A DNA stretch of 64,000 nucleotides from JAMXLO01 sp035492535 (GCA_035492535.1 DATJJM010000222.1:6930-70929), one strand, 5' to 3'; shown: positions 32,036-40,922, counted from the first letter of the stretch. Numbers and translations are program-made. The notes: generated by a model not told the origin, from the sequence alone.

Positions 32036-33727
32036 CTACCTCTGATAGATCGCGATCGGTGGTGAATAGGTATTCGGCATCTCAGGATGCAGCGCGGTCG
32101 GCTTGCGCGGCTGACCGTGTGCATACACTAACGATTCGCCCTTGTCTGGCGAACGGCCGATCCGCTCGATGATGTCGGCCTTATCTTCGACCTGGATGCC
32201 CTGCACCAGCACCTGGTACCGGGCCGACGTCAGGTCAGCGAGCAATTCGCGGTCGGGGGGGATCGCCAACGCCTCTTCCGGCGGCACGGCCGGGTCCAGG
32301 CCTTCGCGTAGCTGCCACCACCATTGCGCCCGCATGTTCGCGAACTTCAGCTTGCCGCCCTTGGTCCGCGCGAGCGAGCGCCGCTTGCCGTTCATCGCGT
32401 AAGCGTCCAGGGCGTTGGCCTTGGCGAAGTCGAACGGGCTGCTGCCGACGCCGATGATGTCGATCTTGACCTGTGGGTCATCGCCGGTCGGGATCATCCC
32501 GACGATGAAGCCCACGACTTTCGGGCCATCTGGCGTGGCCGTTCCAGGATATGTCTTCTGCCGGCCGAACCAGGTGCCGTGCCGCGGCGTGAGCACGGTC
32601 TTGTCTTTGCCGCCGCGGGCGACGTCCACCCCGATAGCATCCAGCGGATCTATCTTGCCGCTTTCCTCATCGCGAGGGCTGATCTGGCCAGGCTTCGGCG
32701 GCTCGTTGCTCATCGGGTCGTGCCAGCGCGCCATGGCGGCCTCTACCCACGCTGACGGGATGATCTGGTCTTCGGCGTCGTTCTGGCCGATTCTAAAGTC
32801 CCCATACAGCATCTGGCTGCGCAACGGCTCCTGCATGCCCTGCAGCGTCGCCATGTAGCCGTTCGCCATCAGAATCGGGTTGTCGGTCACCAGTGAGCGA
32901 ATGAATGTCCGGCTCTTGGGCTGGATCATCTCTTCCCGGCCAAGCCGCTGGTCGAAGTGCGCGTATGGTGTGCTGTCCGGAACCTCGATGTCCTTTCCGT
33001 CGATCGTCACGTACCAGCGCAGCTCGCCATCCTTGGCGGGGTTCGGGTGCTTGTCGTCCAGCCACGGTGCCCAGAACTCGATGACCCAGAAACCTATCGC
33101 GTCCGTCGGCGGGTTCCCGGCACAGATGACGCGCACCCGCTGGCGGTCATTCAGCGATCCGTTGGCCGGACGCGCCCAGCCGGACACCGAACGGAATTGC
33201 TCTTCGGTGAAGTGGGTGATTTCGTCAAAGCCCATGTAATCGTGGGCGCGGCCCTGGTATTTCTTCCAGTCCTGCTCTTTGTCCATCGAGCCAAATCGAA
33301 GGATCTTGCCGTCGTTCATGCGCCAGCGGTTGTGCTTCTGGTTGAACCGGCCCTTGCCCTCGCCGATGATGTGTTCCGCGCGCTCCTGCAGGCCGGCGAG
33401 CTGCGGATCTTGCCGGCGGAAGATCAGCGCGGTGCGGTGGCGGGTCAGTGCGCAGCCGATCAGCAGATCCGATTTTCCGCCGCCGGCGGCACCGCCGTAA
33501 AACAGAATGTCCGCTTCGCTTTCCAGCGCCATCCGTTGGGGGTGCATCCGGCCTGGTTCGGGATCCGGAAATGGCACCCACAGGACACCGGTGCGCCGCC
33601 GGTCGACCTCAGCCTTTATGACCCCGATCAGTGCCGCTCGGCGTTCCGCTGGCCAGCGCTGCAAGGATTCGAGCGAGATCGTCATCGCTGGCGTTCGCGA
33701 GATCGAGGGGCGGGGGTTCTTTTTCAT
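32036..33727 (-). CDS. terL: terminase large subunit
   Basis: 563 aa from ATG 33727 (GAGGG 9 nt upstream). Walker A is YGGAAGGGKSD (residues 77-87), Walker B with catalytic Glu is YMGFDE (164-169), and coupling motif III is around CAGNPPTD. The RNase H-like nuclease half begins with GVDVARGGKDKT (366-377) and continues with IDIIGVGSSPFD (422-433). It packages DNA into the prohead. Its start lies inside the terS gene, a 119-nt overlap. Confidence 0.95.
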   Translation of the reverse strand: MKKNPRPSISRTPAMTISLESLQRWPAERRAALIGVIKAEVDRRRTGVLWVPFPDPEPGRMHPQRMALESEADILFYGGAAGGGKSDLLIGCALTRHRTALIFRRQDPQLAGLQERAEHIIGEGKGRFNQKHNRWRMNDGKILRFGSMDKEQDWKKYQGRAHDYMGFDEITHFTEEQFRSVSGWARPANGSLNDRQRVRVICAGNPPTDAIGFWVIEFWAPWLDDKHPNPAKDGELRWYVTIDGKDIEVPDSTPYAHFDQRLGREEMIQPKSRTFIRSLVTDNPILMANGYMATLQGMQEPLRSQMLYGDFRIGQNDAEDQIIPSAWVEAAMARWHDPMSNEPPKPGQISPRDEESGKIDPLDAIGVDVARGGKDKTVLTPRHGTWFGRQKTYPGTATPDGPKVVGFIVGMIPTGDDPQVKIDIIGVGSSPFDFAKANALDAYAMNGKRRSLARTKGGKLKFANMRAQWWWQLREGLDPAVPPEEALAIPPDRELLADLTSARYQVLVQGIQVEDKADIIERIGRSPDKGESLVYAHGQPRKPTALHPEMPNTYSPPIAIYQR

Positions 33728-34076
33728 CGTCTTTCGCCCTCGGTGGTGGTGCCGGTTCCTGGCGGCCGATGCCTTGGGCTCTTGCGATCTGGCCGAGCGC
33801 GCCCTTGTCGCCCTTGACGGCAGATTCAACGATCTTCATTCCGAGTGCGGCCGCGACCAGTGCCGCGCCGTACTTCAGCTCATCCCGGTATTTCTTTTCG
33901 AGAACCATTTTGCTGATGTTCAGCAGCTTGGCGATGATCGCGGGATCGGTTTTCAGGTAGCAGAGCGCCTTGACGGAATTCCGCGTCTCGGCGGTCGGCT
34001 GGTGCTCGGCCATCCGCTTCTTGGCTGATGCTCGCCACCGCTGTTTCGCCTCTTTGGGCGCACCCTTCGCTGTCAC
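33609..34076 (-). CDS. terS: terminase small subunit
   Basis: 155 aa. The N-terminal half contains a helix-turn-helix (AETRNSVKALCYLKTDPAII then AKLLNISKMVLEKKYRDEL), as in small terminases that recognise the packaging site. The tail is acidic and Pro-rich (EPAPPPRAKDDEKEPPPLDL) and may contact the large subunit. Its 3' 119 nt overlap terL in another frame. It is the first of the classic packaging-portal-capsid order. Confidence 0.75.
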   Translation of the reverse strand: MTAKGAPKEAKQRWRASAKKRMAEHQPTAETRNSVKALCYLKTDPAIIAKLLNISKMVLEKKYRDELKYGAALVAAALGMKIVESAVKGDKGALGQIARAQGIGRQEPAPPPRAKDDEKEPPPLDLANASDDDLARILAALASGTPSGTDRGHKG

Positions 34077-34078
34077 GG

Positions 34079-35422
34079 CTATGCGGCCTTGGCCACGGCC
34101 GTCGCCGCCAGCACGTCGAACGGCTTGCCGTCGCTCTCGCGCAGCGCCTGGCGGCCTGTGTGGCGCTGCCAGCGGATGCAGGCCACATCGGTGTACCGCG
34201 GCTGCAGCTCCATCGCACGCGCCGCACGGCCAAGCTGCTCGGCCGCCAGGATCGTGGTGCCGCTGCCGCCGAACGGCTCATACACGACGTCGCCCGGGTC
34301 GGTGTATGCGGCGATCAGCTCGGCGGGCAGGCCGATCGGGAACACCGCGGGGTGGTCGATCCCCTTCCCGAGCGCGCCCTTGTGCCTGGTGACGCGGATC
34401 ACCGAATCGGGCTTCTTGGTCGCCTGGATCTCGGTGGCGCCTTTCGCGCGCAGGCCGGTGTATGTGGCCTCCCCGCTGCGCAGCATGCCCTTGCTCATCT
34501 CGCCGGCGTGCTTCGACTTGTGGGTTTTACGTACTCGAGCTGGTGCCCGGTTGAAGTGGAAGATGAATTCGTGCGCCGGTGCCAGGCGGCCGCGGAAGTC
34601 ACCGGCCAGGCCGGGCCCCTGGTCCCACACGTAGAAGCCGAACCGGCGCCAGCCGGCCGCGCGCATCCATTCGATCCAGCCATCCCAGTATGGTTGCCAC
34701 TCATGGTCGCGGTGGATCAGCCCGAGGTTGACCAGCACCTGGGCGGTCTCGCGCATCGGCATGTGGGCAAACACGCCCTGCATGAGCGCGTCCCAGTCAT
34801 CGATGTCGGTGCCACCGTACCGGCGCTGGCCTTGATAGGGCGGCGACGTCACGCACAGATCGGCCTCATCGCCCAGCATCAGGCGGTCGATGTCGTCCTG
34901 GTCGGTCGAATCGCCGCAGCACAACCGGTGTTCGCCGAGCACCCACACCGTGCCCCGGGTGGACACCGGCTCGCCGGCGGGCGGGTCCGGCAGATCGTCC
35001 GGATCGCCATGGCCGGCGCGCGGCTGCGCGAATATCTGATCCAGCTCACCCAGGCTGAAGCCAGTCACCGCCAGGTCGAACGACATGGTTTTCAGCTCGC
35101 CCAGCTCGATGCGCAGCAGGTCAGCATCCCAGCCGGCGGTCATCGCCAGCTTGTTGTCGGCCAGGATCAAAGCGCGCTTCTGTTCGTCCGACAGACCGAC
35201 CAGGGGGATGGTCGGCACTTCGGCCAGGCCCAGCAGCTTGGCCGCCATGAGCCTGCCGTGGCCGGCTATGATGCCGTCGGTATCATCGGTCAGCACCGGG
35301 TTGGTAAAGCCGAACTCGGTGATTGACGCGGCGATCTGTTCGACCTGGGCGGGCGAATGCGTCCGCGCGTTCTTCGGGTAGGGCTTCAGCTCGCCGATGG
35401 GCCGATACACGATATTGAGCAT
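34079..35422 (-). CDS. ParB-like nuclease domain fused to DNA methyltransferase
   Basis: 447 aa. Residues ~1-130 are a ParB/sulfiredoxin-type domain (LKPYPKNARTHSPAQVEQI, GIIAGHGRLMAAKLL, ILADNKLAM). Residues ~155-430 are an N4/N6-type adenine or cytosine MTase: catalytic motif VTSPPY (191-196), AdoMet motif DVVYEPFGGSGTT (378-390) and IHRDHEWQPY before it. This fusion is common in phages and mobile elements. It lies 2 nt upstream of terS, so it is transcribed with the late genes and may protect phage DNA from restriction. The target sequence is unknown. Confidence 0.9.
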   Translation of the reverse strand: MLNIVYRPIGELKPYPKNARTHSPAQVEQIAASITEFGFTNPVLTDDTDGIIAGHGRLMAAKLLGLAEVPTIPLVGLSDEQKRALILADNKLAMTAGWDADLLRIELGELKTMSFDLAVTGFSLGELDQIFAQPRAGHGDPDDLPDPPAGEPVSTRGTVWVLGEHRLCCGDSTDQDDIDRLMLGDEADLCVTSPPYQGQRRYGGTDIDDWDALMQGVFAHMPMRETAQVLVNLGLIHRDHEWQPYWDGWIEWMRAAGWRRFGFYVWDQGPGLAGDFRGRLAPAHEFIFHFNRAPARVRKTHKSKHAGEMSKGMLRSGEATYTGLRAKGATEIQATKKPDSVIRVTRHKGALGKGIDHPAVFPIGLPAELIAAYTDPGDVVYEPFGGSGTTILAAEQLGRAARAMELQPRYTDVACIRWQRHTGRQALRESDGKPFDVLAATAVAKAA

Positions 35423-35469
35423 GGTGCGTTACATGCCCGTGGAACGATGCGAAGGTCAAGCGATCTGGA

Positions 35470-35703
35470 TTACCAACGATGATCGACCGGCCATGTGGAC
35501 AGATCGGCGGCCGCGGCTTCCAGTTCAGCCCGCGCGACGAACACCGGCCGGAACCCCGCCGTAGTGATGGGTTTGCCGCTCCGCTCGTAGCTCTGCTTGC
35601 CCAGGCGCTTGGTCGACCAGCCCACATGCACGAAGTCGCAGGTGAACATGTTGCAGATCCAGACCTCATCCGCGGTCGCTTCGGGGTGGACCGGCAGCGT
35701 CAC
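35470..35703 (-). CDS. small protein, unknown
   Basis: 77 aa. Tryptophan-rich (five Trp) with WICNMFTCDFVHVGWSTKRL and FVARAELEAAAADLSTWPVD. ATGA overlap (35700-35703) couples it to the 35700 gene. Not recognised. Confidence 0.6.
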   Translation of the reverse strand: MTLPVHPEATADEVWICNMFTCDFVHVGWSTKRLGKQSYERSGKPITTAGFRPVFVARAELEAAAADLSTWPVDHRW

Positions 35704-35984
35704 GCGGCCGGCGGCCTCTGCCGGATGCGGATGGTATGCCCGATCTCGGTCATGTCCATCATCGCCAGCATGCTCGCCAGCGTCATGGGCTTCGGCCGGT
35801 GGCGTTCCAGGAGCCAGAAATTGGTGATCACGATCATGTCGCCGCAGCCCGTCAGGCCATCCAAGTGCGCGTACTGGTCATAGCCCTCGCGCGTCCACTC
35901 CTGCAGGATCGCCTTCGTCAGCTTGTCCCACTGCGCATTGCGCAGCTTGGCTTCTTCGCCCTTGATGACGTCGGTGTCAGCCAT
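35700..35984 (-). CDS. small protein, unknown
   Basis: 94 aa, MADTDVIKGEEAKLRNAQWD then LTGCGDMIVITNFWLLERH. Mixed alpha/beta with no catalytic motif. Its start coincides with the stop base of the RHH gene, giving a run of coupled cistrons. Not recognised. Confidence 0.6.
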   Translation of the reverse strand: MADTDVIKGEEAKLRNAQWDKLTKAILQEWTREGYDQYAHLDGLTGCGDMIVITNFWLLERHRPKPMTLASMLAMMDMTEIGHTIRIRQRPPAA

Positions 35985-36208
35985 CAGATCGCGGCTCTCT
36001 GGTGGAAATAGTCGGCACAGAAGACGCGGACAATGCTTGACGCATTACCCCTTGATGCTGTGCGGATGATGTCGCTGATCAGCGCACCGACCGATTTACC
36101 TTCGCGCTCGGATATATCGTCTAGCATCGTCCAGAATATCGGTTCCAGGCGCATGCTGGTGCGATGGCCATCGATAAAAACCTGGCGTGGCACGACGCTG
36201 ACGCTCAT
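35984..36208 (-). CDS. ribbon-helix-helix protein (RHH_4-like)
   Basis: 74 aa from ATG 36208 (ATGA overlap with the preceding stop). VFIDGHRTSMRLEPIFWTML then REGKSVGALISDIIRTASRG and ASSIVRVFCADYF closely follow the RHH_4 family pattern, in which the DNA-binding beta ribbon carries T-S-x-R-L-E. It is probably a dimeric transcription regulator acting on phage or host promoters. Confidence 0.8.
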   Translation of the reverse strand: MSVSVVPRQVFIDGHRTSMRLEPIFWTMLDDISEREGKSVGALISDIIRTASRGNASSIVRVFCADYFHQRAAI

Positions 36209-37254
36209 TCCGGCATCTGCTTCCACTCGCGGCCGTCCAGCGCGGCGCCAGCGGCTTTTTTGCCGACCTTGTAGAATGCGCAGTTATCGAACCACGCATA
36301 GCGATCGCTCGGTCCCTCGGGCCAGCCCAGCGCAACAGCGGGAACGACGTGGCCGCATCTATCGCCGTATGGCTCTGCCGCTGCCCAGCTCCCCCACTGC
36401 TTGAAGAAAAACGGGATCCGGTTCAGACAGCAGAAGTCACGAGCCGCCCGGTGCCAGTCGGGGTTCGACGGCCGCGCGCCCGTGCCGCTTTCGCCGCCCG
36501 AGACCAGCCAGCGAATGAACTCCCAGCCGATCCAGTCCACCAAGCCGAGCGCGGGTTCGTAGCTGACCCAGGTGTTCCAGCCCTCAGCGGCTATCTGGAA
36601 TAATGCGCGACGGCGTTCGTCGGCCCGCGTCTGGTCCTCGACGGACGTGCCGAGCCAGACATTGGACAGTGGCCACTTCCACTGTTCCGCCTTGCACCGC
36701 CCCTCCGGCGTCCATAGCTTACCTTTGTCCGGATCGCACAGCCCGTATTTCACAAGCAGTGGCAGGCATTCGCGCCTAATCTGCGAACAGCGCCCCTCGC
36801 CGACCGTTTCAGCCGGTATCGAAAGCCCGGCTATCACCTGCGCCGCCGCTGGCTGCCAGCGTTCCGTCATGTAATCGCGCATCCGATCGGTGCGCTTCGT
36901 CAGCACTTGGAAACGATGCTGCCGCGCCAGCGCCATCACGGCGAACACACGATCGATCCATTCGTCCGGCACAGATTCGTGAAACAGGTCGGAATGCGCG
37001 CAAACGAAGATGTCGCGCGGTTTGCTCCACCGGATCGGCTGATCCAGCCACGCTTCGTTGAACCGGACTTCGCCCGTCCAAACCGGTCCAGCCTTGGTCA
37101 TCTGGGTCAGGCCAGCGCGCGAAGGGTGATGCTGCAGCCGGGTGCCGGCGAGCGTCATCGCATAGCAGTGCTTGCACCCAGGGCTGCACACGCTGCAGCC
37201 CGTGATCGGGTTCCATGTTGCCCCGGTCCACTCGATGTTCGTGGTCTCGGCCAT
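36205..37254 (-). CDS. phage Gp37/Gp68-family (DUF5131) protein, radical-SAM-like
   Basis: 349 aa from ATG 37254 (one-base overlap with the preceding stop). TTNIEWTGATWNPITGCS opens the protein and is diagnostic for the DUF5131 family. Cys23, Cys27 and Cys30 form a C-x3-C-x2-C cluster (VCSPGCKHCYA) typical of radical-SAM enzymes. IFVCAHSDLFHESVPDEWID, FQVLTKRTDRM and NVWLGTSVEDQ are other family blocks. The reaction of this family is not established; links to DNA repair or modification have been suggested. Confidence 0.85.
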   Translation of the reverse strand: MAETTNIEWTGATWNPITGCSVCSPGCKHCYAMTLAGTRLQHHPSRAGLTQMTKAGPVWTGEVRFNEAWLDQPIRWSKPRDIFVCAHSDLFHESVPDEWIDRVFAVMALARQHRFQVLTKRTDRMRDYMTERWQPAAAQVIAGLSIPAETVGEGRCSQIRRECLPLLVKYGLCDPDKGKLWTPEGRCKAEQWKWPLSNVWLGTSVEDQTRADERRRALFQIAAEGWNTWVSYEPALGLVDWIGWEFIRWLVSGGESGTGARPSNPDWHRAARDFCCLNRIPFFFKQWGSWAAAEPYGDRCGHVVPAVALGWPEGPSDRYAWFDNCAFYKVGKKAAGAALDGREWKQMPE

Positions 37255-37583
37255 CAGTTCGGTCCCTTCGGTGTCCAGCCCGCTATGATCCGTGCCGTCG
37301 CGATGGCGACCTGCATCGCATCGGTAGAGAAATCGATAAAGTCTTCGATCGGTTCGTCGGCGTGGGGGTTTCCGCCGACCTCGGTCATCACCAGAAGTCC
37401 CATTATGCTCGCCACACCGGCCGCGACCTCGCGCGGTGACATCTGTTCCCGCTCGGCGAAGTCGCACACCTGGTTGGTCAGGCCCACAAAGAACTCTTTG
37501 GCTTCCGGCGACATGGCACGCACGGTGTCGTGCGCCTCTCTGAAATAGTCCTTTTTCTGGCGCAGCAGTTTCCTGTCAGCCAT
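37254..37583 (-). CDS. small helical protein, unknown
   Basis: 109 aa, MADRKLLRQKKDYFREAHDT then helical with LVMTEVGGNPHADEPIEDFI. No motif. It is coupled to the DUF5131 gene downstream by a one-base overlap and overlaps the 37576 gene by 8 nt, suggesting one operon of accessory functions. Confidence 0.55.
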   Translation of the reverse strand: MADRKLLRQKKDYFREAHDTVRAMSPEAKEFFVGLTNQVCDFAEREQMSPREVAAGVASIMGLLVMTEVGGNPHADEPIEDFIDFSTDAMQVAIATARIIAGWTPKGPN

Positions 37584-37884
37584 TGTCGGAACCCCCCATC
37601 ACCGGCGGCGGGTTCGCCGCGTCGACCTCGAGATGCCCCAGCGCCAGGCGCCGCAGCCATGCCTGCACCGGTGCCGGCGGCGGGCAATACCACTTCGTCT
37701 GCCCGGTCCAGTTCCGCACCGTGTAATCGCCGGTGTGCCCCAGCAGCGCCGCAACCTGCCGGTTCGACAGGCGGCAGGCCGCGAGGCAAGCGAGGTACTC
37801 AGCCCCGCTCATCGTGTCGGCGCTATCCGCCGGACGGATCGTGCACATGGCCAGATCTGGGATATGTGCTGGCTTCAGTGCCAT
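37576..37884 (-). CDS. helix-turn-helix small protein
   Basis: 102 aa. MSGAEYLACLAACRLSNRQV then AALLGHTGDYTVRNWTGQTK matches a short HTH in which the second helix follows the LSNRQVAALLG turn, as in phage XRE-like regulators. Start at ATG 37884 or at the internal Met (MSGAEY). Overlaps the adjacent TM gene by 10 nt. Probably a DNA-binding regulator. Confidence 0.6.
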   Translation of the reverse strand: MALKPAHIPDLAMCTIRPADSADTMSGAEYLACLAACRLSNRQVAALLGHTGDYTVRNWTGQTKWYCPPPAPVQAWLRRLALGHLEVDAANPPPVMGGSDNG

Positions 37885-38072
37885 AGCGCGTGCGCCACCG
37901 TCGCCGCAGCCATCAGAAGCGCTCCACCCACGATCATGAGACCGATCATGGTCGCGTCCGCATGGGCGTTATCCCAGTGCTCGCCATCCGCGTTATGCGC
38001 GGCTATTGATACCAGCGCACCCAGCGCCAGCAGCATCAGCGCGAGCCCTATTCCCCACGTCGCATACGTCAT
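37875..38072 (-). CDS. small two-TM protein
   Basis: 65 aa from ATG 38072 (AAAGGG 6 nt upstream). Two hydrophobic segments, residues ~6-25 (TWGIGLALMLLALGALVSIA) and ~43-62 (TMIGLMIVGGALLMAAATVA), separated by an acidic loop. The topology is holin-like but also fits any small membrane protein. It is distant from the spanins at the left edge, so a holin role is only a possibility. Confidence 0.6.
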   Translation of the reverse strand: MTYATWGIGLALMLLALGALVSIAAHNADGEHWDNAHADATMIGLMIVGGALLMAAATVAHALWH

Positions 38073-38083
38073 CAAAAACCCTT

Positions 38084-38617
38084 TCAGTTACGAGAACCGG
38101 CGTTGGCCGCCAAGCGCTGCCAGTCTGTCACCGGCTGCAGATCCAGCCCGATCGTCAACACCAGGTCGGCGATCACACCACGAAGCGCTATGCCATCTTT
38201 CAGGGGGCGCAATGCCGTCTTGCGCGGATATTGTTCGGCTGTTGAGACCCGAGTGATCCGCGCCGCGGTGCGGTCGACCTCGCAGACCAGAACAGATTTC
38301 GCGCACCATTCGCCCACGCTCCTGGCCGCGCCGATCAGCACCGTGACCGTCGCCTCGTTCGGGTTCTCGCGCGACACCATGACGTTCCAGCGCAGGAAGC
38401 GCGCCGGTGCTTCCTTCCACGCGGTCAGCCCAGCCAACACTTCGCCGATCCGGGGATCCGGACACGTCTCTGCCGTGCGCGTGCCGGTGCCATTGGCTTT
38501 GGCTGCACTGACCCCGCACTGCGGGCACGGATCAGCCATCAGCGCTTGCGTCAGGTCGGCGCCCGCATGATCGCGCTTCGCCCAAGACCGACCGCATGAG
38601 CATGTGATAATGATCAT
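38084..38617 (-). CDS. zinc-binding protein, unknown
   Basis: 177 aa from ATG 38617 (ATGA overlap). The N-terminus carries CSCGRSW and, 30 residues on, CPQCGVS, a zinc-ribbon-type pair. The remainder is alpha/beta with a late amphipathic end (LQPVTDWQRLAANAGSRN). Not recognised. A stop-start overlap joins it to the following TM gene. Confidence 0.6.
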   Translation of the reverse strand: MIIITCSCGRSWAKRDHAGADLTQALMADPCPQCGVSAAKANGTGTRTAETCPDPRIGEVLAGLTAWKEAPARFLRWNVMVSRENPNEATVTVLIGAARSVGEWCAKSVLVCEVDRTAARITRVSTAEQYPRKTALRPLKDGIALRGVIADLVLTIGLDLQPVTDWQRLAANAGSRN

Positions 38618-38823
38618 TTCGGCGCAACTCCGATCAGCAGCAGCACCCAGCCGAAGACGCCCATCACCTGCCACATGGCCAGCGTCTGCGCCGACTGCCG
38701 TGTCAGCCAGTCAACCATCGCCTCACCAGGGTCAGATGCCGTGCCGTATTCCCGCATGATCTGCAGCAGCGGCCCCAGCAGGCACAGCAGCCCAAGCACG
38801 ATCTCAACACCGCGGTCGGTCAT
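38614..38823 (-). CDS. small two-TM protein
   Basis: 69 aa. Hydrophobic helices at ~7-23 (EIVLGLLCLLGPLLQIM) and ~48-66 (LAMWQVMGVFGWVLLLIGV), with an acidic loop between. ATGA overlaps with both neighbours. The second small two-TM protein in this operon; either could be a holin or an exclusion factor. Confidence 0.55.
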   Translation of the reverse strand: MTDRGVEIVLGLLCLLGPLLQIMREYGTASDPGEAMVDWLTRQSAQTLAMWQVMGVFGWVLLLIGVAPK

Positions 38824-39692
38824 CGGCGAGCCCCTTCCCGTGCGCGCCGAGCATCGGCCACAAGCTGTTGGTCAACGATCAGCGCATACAGCGCGTCGTA
38901 GCTCCAACGAGTATCGCGGAACACGCGCCCATCGCCGCAACCATCACCGAAACTGGCGATACCGCTTGCAGCGTCGGTCGCGATCTCTTTGTCTCTGTCG
39001 TCAGTGATCGTGAACCGATCCAGCGCCGCTTCGACCATGTAACAGCCTTCGGACCAGTCGCCGCGGCAGTCTTCCATCGCGATGGCGAGATCCAGATACT
39101 GGTTCCGCTTGCGAACCACGCCCAGCACGTCCGACCAGTCGCTTTCCGGCGGCAGCTCGTAGCGCACCAGCAGGATGGCCAGTTCCATGTCGGCCTTGCG
39201 CCGCTCGATCGCGGCATCCGCTTTCCGTTTCTGAGCCGCTTGGCGCGCGTCGGCCACCTTCCGGTGCTCCGCGTAAGCCGCTTTCAGCCGATCATACGTC
39301 AACGACAGGCCAGAAAACCCGTCGCTGATCGGAATATGCCGCTGCAAGTCTCCCAGGTAGCCCGCATCGCGACGGATCGACTTCGGAAACCGCGACCGGC
39401 TCTTGTGGTCCCGCTCGCTGTAACTGTCCGGTATGCCCGCGGCCTTCATGATCTCGGTCAACGTAGCCCTCAGCGCTCTGTTGTGCTCGATCGCCGCCGC
39501 GTTCGCGGCATGGTCAGCCTGATCCTGCTTCCACAGGTCTTCCAGCTTCGTTTCGGCGCAGGTTACATCATACGGGGTCGGCTCATACGTGCCGTCCGAA
39601 TTCATCCGGTCCCGCCGCAGGCTGGTCGACAGCTTGCCGATACGCCCGACAGGCAGAAGCGGCATCGCCGCAGTGATTTCTGGCAGGGTCAT
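38820..39692 (-). CDS. coiled-coil protein, unknown
   Basis: 290 aa from ATG 39692 (ATGA overlap). The middle is strongly helical and charged (HRKVADARQAAQKRKADAAI then ERRKADMELAILLVRYEL). The C-terminus contains GDGCGDGRVFRDTRWSYDAL. The start is preferred because it couples to the upstream stop; a more upstream Met would overlap it. Not recognised. Confidence 0.6.
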   Translation of the reverse strand: MTLPEITAAMPLLPVGRIGKLSTSLRRDRMNSDGTYEPTPYDVTCAETKLEDLWKQDQADHAANAAAIEHNRALRATLTEIMKAAGIPDSYSERDHKSRSRFPKSIRRDAGYLGDLQRHIPISDGFSGLSLTYDRLKAAYAEHRKVADARQAAQKRKADAAIERRKADMELAILLVRYELPPESDWSDVLGVVRKRNQYLDLAIAMEDCRGDWSEGCYMVEAALDRFTITDDRDKEIATDAASGIASFGDGCGDGRVFRDTRWSYDALYALIVDQQLVADARRAREGARR

Positions 39693-39865
39693 GCTTTCCT
39701 CACCGCATAGCGCGAAGTCACGACGGTCCACCCATCATCGACAAACCGGACCAGAACAGAATTGAGCGCGCCCCGCGCCAGAACATGGCACAGCGACCCG
39801 TGCCGTTCCGGCATGCGCGAACGCCAATACCAGCGGTAGAGCTGGTCGGGCGCGGCAGCGGGCAT
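39689..39865 (-). CDS. conserved small phage protein
   Basis: 58 aa from ATG 39865 (one-base overlap with the upstream stop). RWYWRSRMPERHGSLCHVLA then RGALNSVLVRFVDDGWTVVT is a shape seen in many alphaproteobacterial phages and plasmids, with the RxPxRxGxxCxVLARG core. Function unknown. Confidence 0.65.
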   Translation of the reverse strand: MPAAAPDQLYRWYWRSRMPERHGSLCHVLARGALNSVLVRFVDDGWTVVTSRYAVRKA

Positions 39866-40476
39866 CAGACCAGGCCCTGACGCAGCCTGTTCGTGTGGGC
39901 CAGCGCCACACGCCACGCCATGTCTTCGGAGACATATGGCCCGAACTGCAACTCGGTGGCCTGGTCATCATGCCGGATGGTCGCCGTCCACTCGCTCGCC
40001 CACTGCAGCGCCAGAACGTCACCGTCGGAGCCGTCGCCCGTCCGCTGCACCGTGATGCCCCGCGCCGCGCCGACACTGCGCAGCAGATCCAGCGACGTCG
40101 ATTTCAGCACCGCTTCCAGCTCCGGATCAGCCGCCGTGCGCTTCTCCACGCCAGACCCGCCGCATCGCTCGCACTCGGCCGAAGTGGCCATTCCGTTGCA
40201 TTCAGGCTCATCGACCGGCAGGCGCCCAGCGCCACGGCAGCGCGGGCAGCGCATAGTCACTTCGGCCACCACCGCCGAACCGCCGCCCGCGTCAGCCGGC
40301 GCCGAACCCCGAACCTCATCCGACGCCCCAGGAACCCCCGGCGCAACAGAAACCGGCGCACCAGCAGCCGCAGCAGCCACGACATGCCCCTGTCCATGTC
40401 CGTCCCCCACAATCGATCGCGCCGCGCCAGCGTGGATCAGCAATTTCGCCGCAGTCATCGCTTTGAAGCTCAACAT
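39865..40476 (-). CDS. DnaJ-type zinc-finger protein, first gene of the minus operon
   Basis: 203 aa from ATG 40476 (GGGGAA SD 6-7 nt upstream). The centre carries CPRCRGAGRL and CERCGGSG, two C-x2-C-x-G-x-G repeats as in the DnaJ zinc domain. The N-terminal 70 residues are low in complexity (Ala/Gly/Val) and the C-terminal third is an unrecognised alpha/beta region. As the first gene after the promoter region it may be made early. Confidence 0.55.
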   Translation of the reverse strand: MLSFKAMTAAKLLIHAGAARSIVGDGHGQGHVVAAAAAGAPVSVAPGVPGASDEVRGSAPADAGGGSAVVAEVTMRCPRCRGAGRLPVDEPECNGMATSAECERCGGSGVEKRTAADPELEAVLKSTSLDLLRSVGAARGITVQRTGDGSDGDVLALQWASEWTATIRHDDQATELQFGPYVSEDMAWRVALAHTNRLRQGLV

Positions 40477-40520
40477 CAAAACTTCCCCGAAACCAATCAT
40501 TCCACGCACCATGCACGACA

Positions 40521-40549
40521 CATCACCGACGCGCAACAGTTCCCGTCAA
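40521..40549 (-). promoter_or_regulatory. promoter of the leftward operon
   Basis: On the minus strand TTGACG (40549-40544) is followed 17 nt later by GTGATG (40526-40521), 45 nt before the start codon at 40476. Dyads with core GCAYNRTGC flank it at 40550-40558 and 40506-40514. The -10 box is a weak match to consensus, so an activator may be needed. Confidence 0.5.
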
Positions 40550-40893
40550 GCATCGTGCGGGCCAAATTCGGGTAACAATCCAAACCATTACCTGCATCAC
40601 CGCCGCGCGGGCTAAATCGCCCTTCGATAGAACTCAATCACTCTTCTTCTCGGAAAATAAATTCCCGCATATTAAATTTTCGCCGATTTTTTTGGCGCTA
40701 CAGATTGGGGATCGGAGAGTGAGCGGGCGGGTTTCCTCCCAGCAAAGGTGCCCCCCCATCGCGTGCGATCATGCATGGTGACCATGCTCGACCTCTATGC
40801 TGGCATCGCCTCGTGTAGTGGCTGACATTGCCTGGTGCATCGTGCCAGCCCGACCGGCCGGAAAAGAAAATGCAGATTGTCAGCATTTCACCC

Positions 40894-40922
40894 TTGCATC
40901 GTCACGCACGGTGCGCTAGTTG
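40894..40922 (+). promoter_or_regulatory. dyad-containing promoter A
   Basis: TTGCAT (40894-40899), 17-nt spacer, TAGTTG (40917-40922). The spacer holds the 11-bp dyad CGCACGGTGCG (40905-40915). A GGCGC/GCGCC hairpin follows at 40931-40951 in the untranslated leader of the 40976 gene. Confidence 0.6.

Noticed and set aside
37875..38823. Holin identification of the two small two-TM proteins
   Set aside because: Topology fits, but they are 38 kb away from the spanins and have no lysis partner beside them. Kept as membrane proteins of unknown role.
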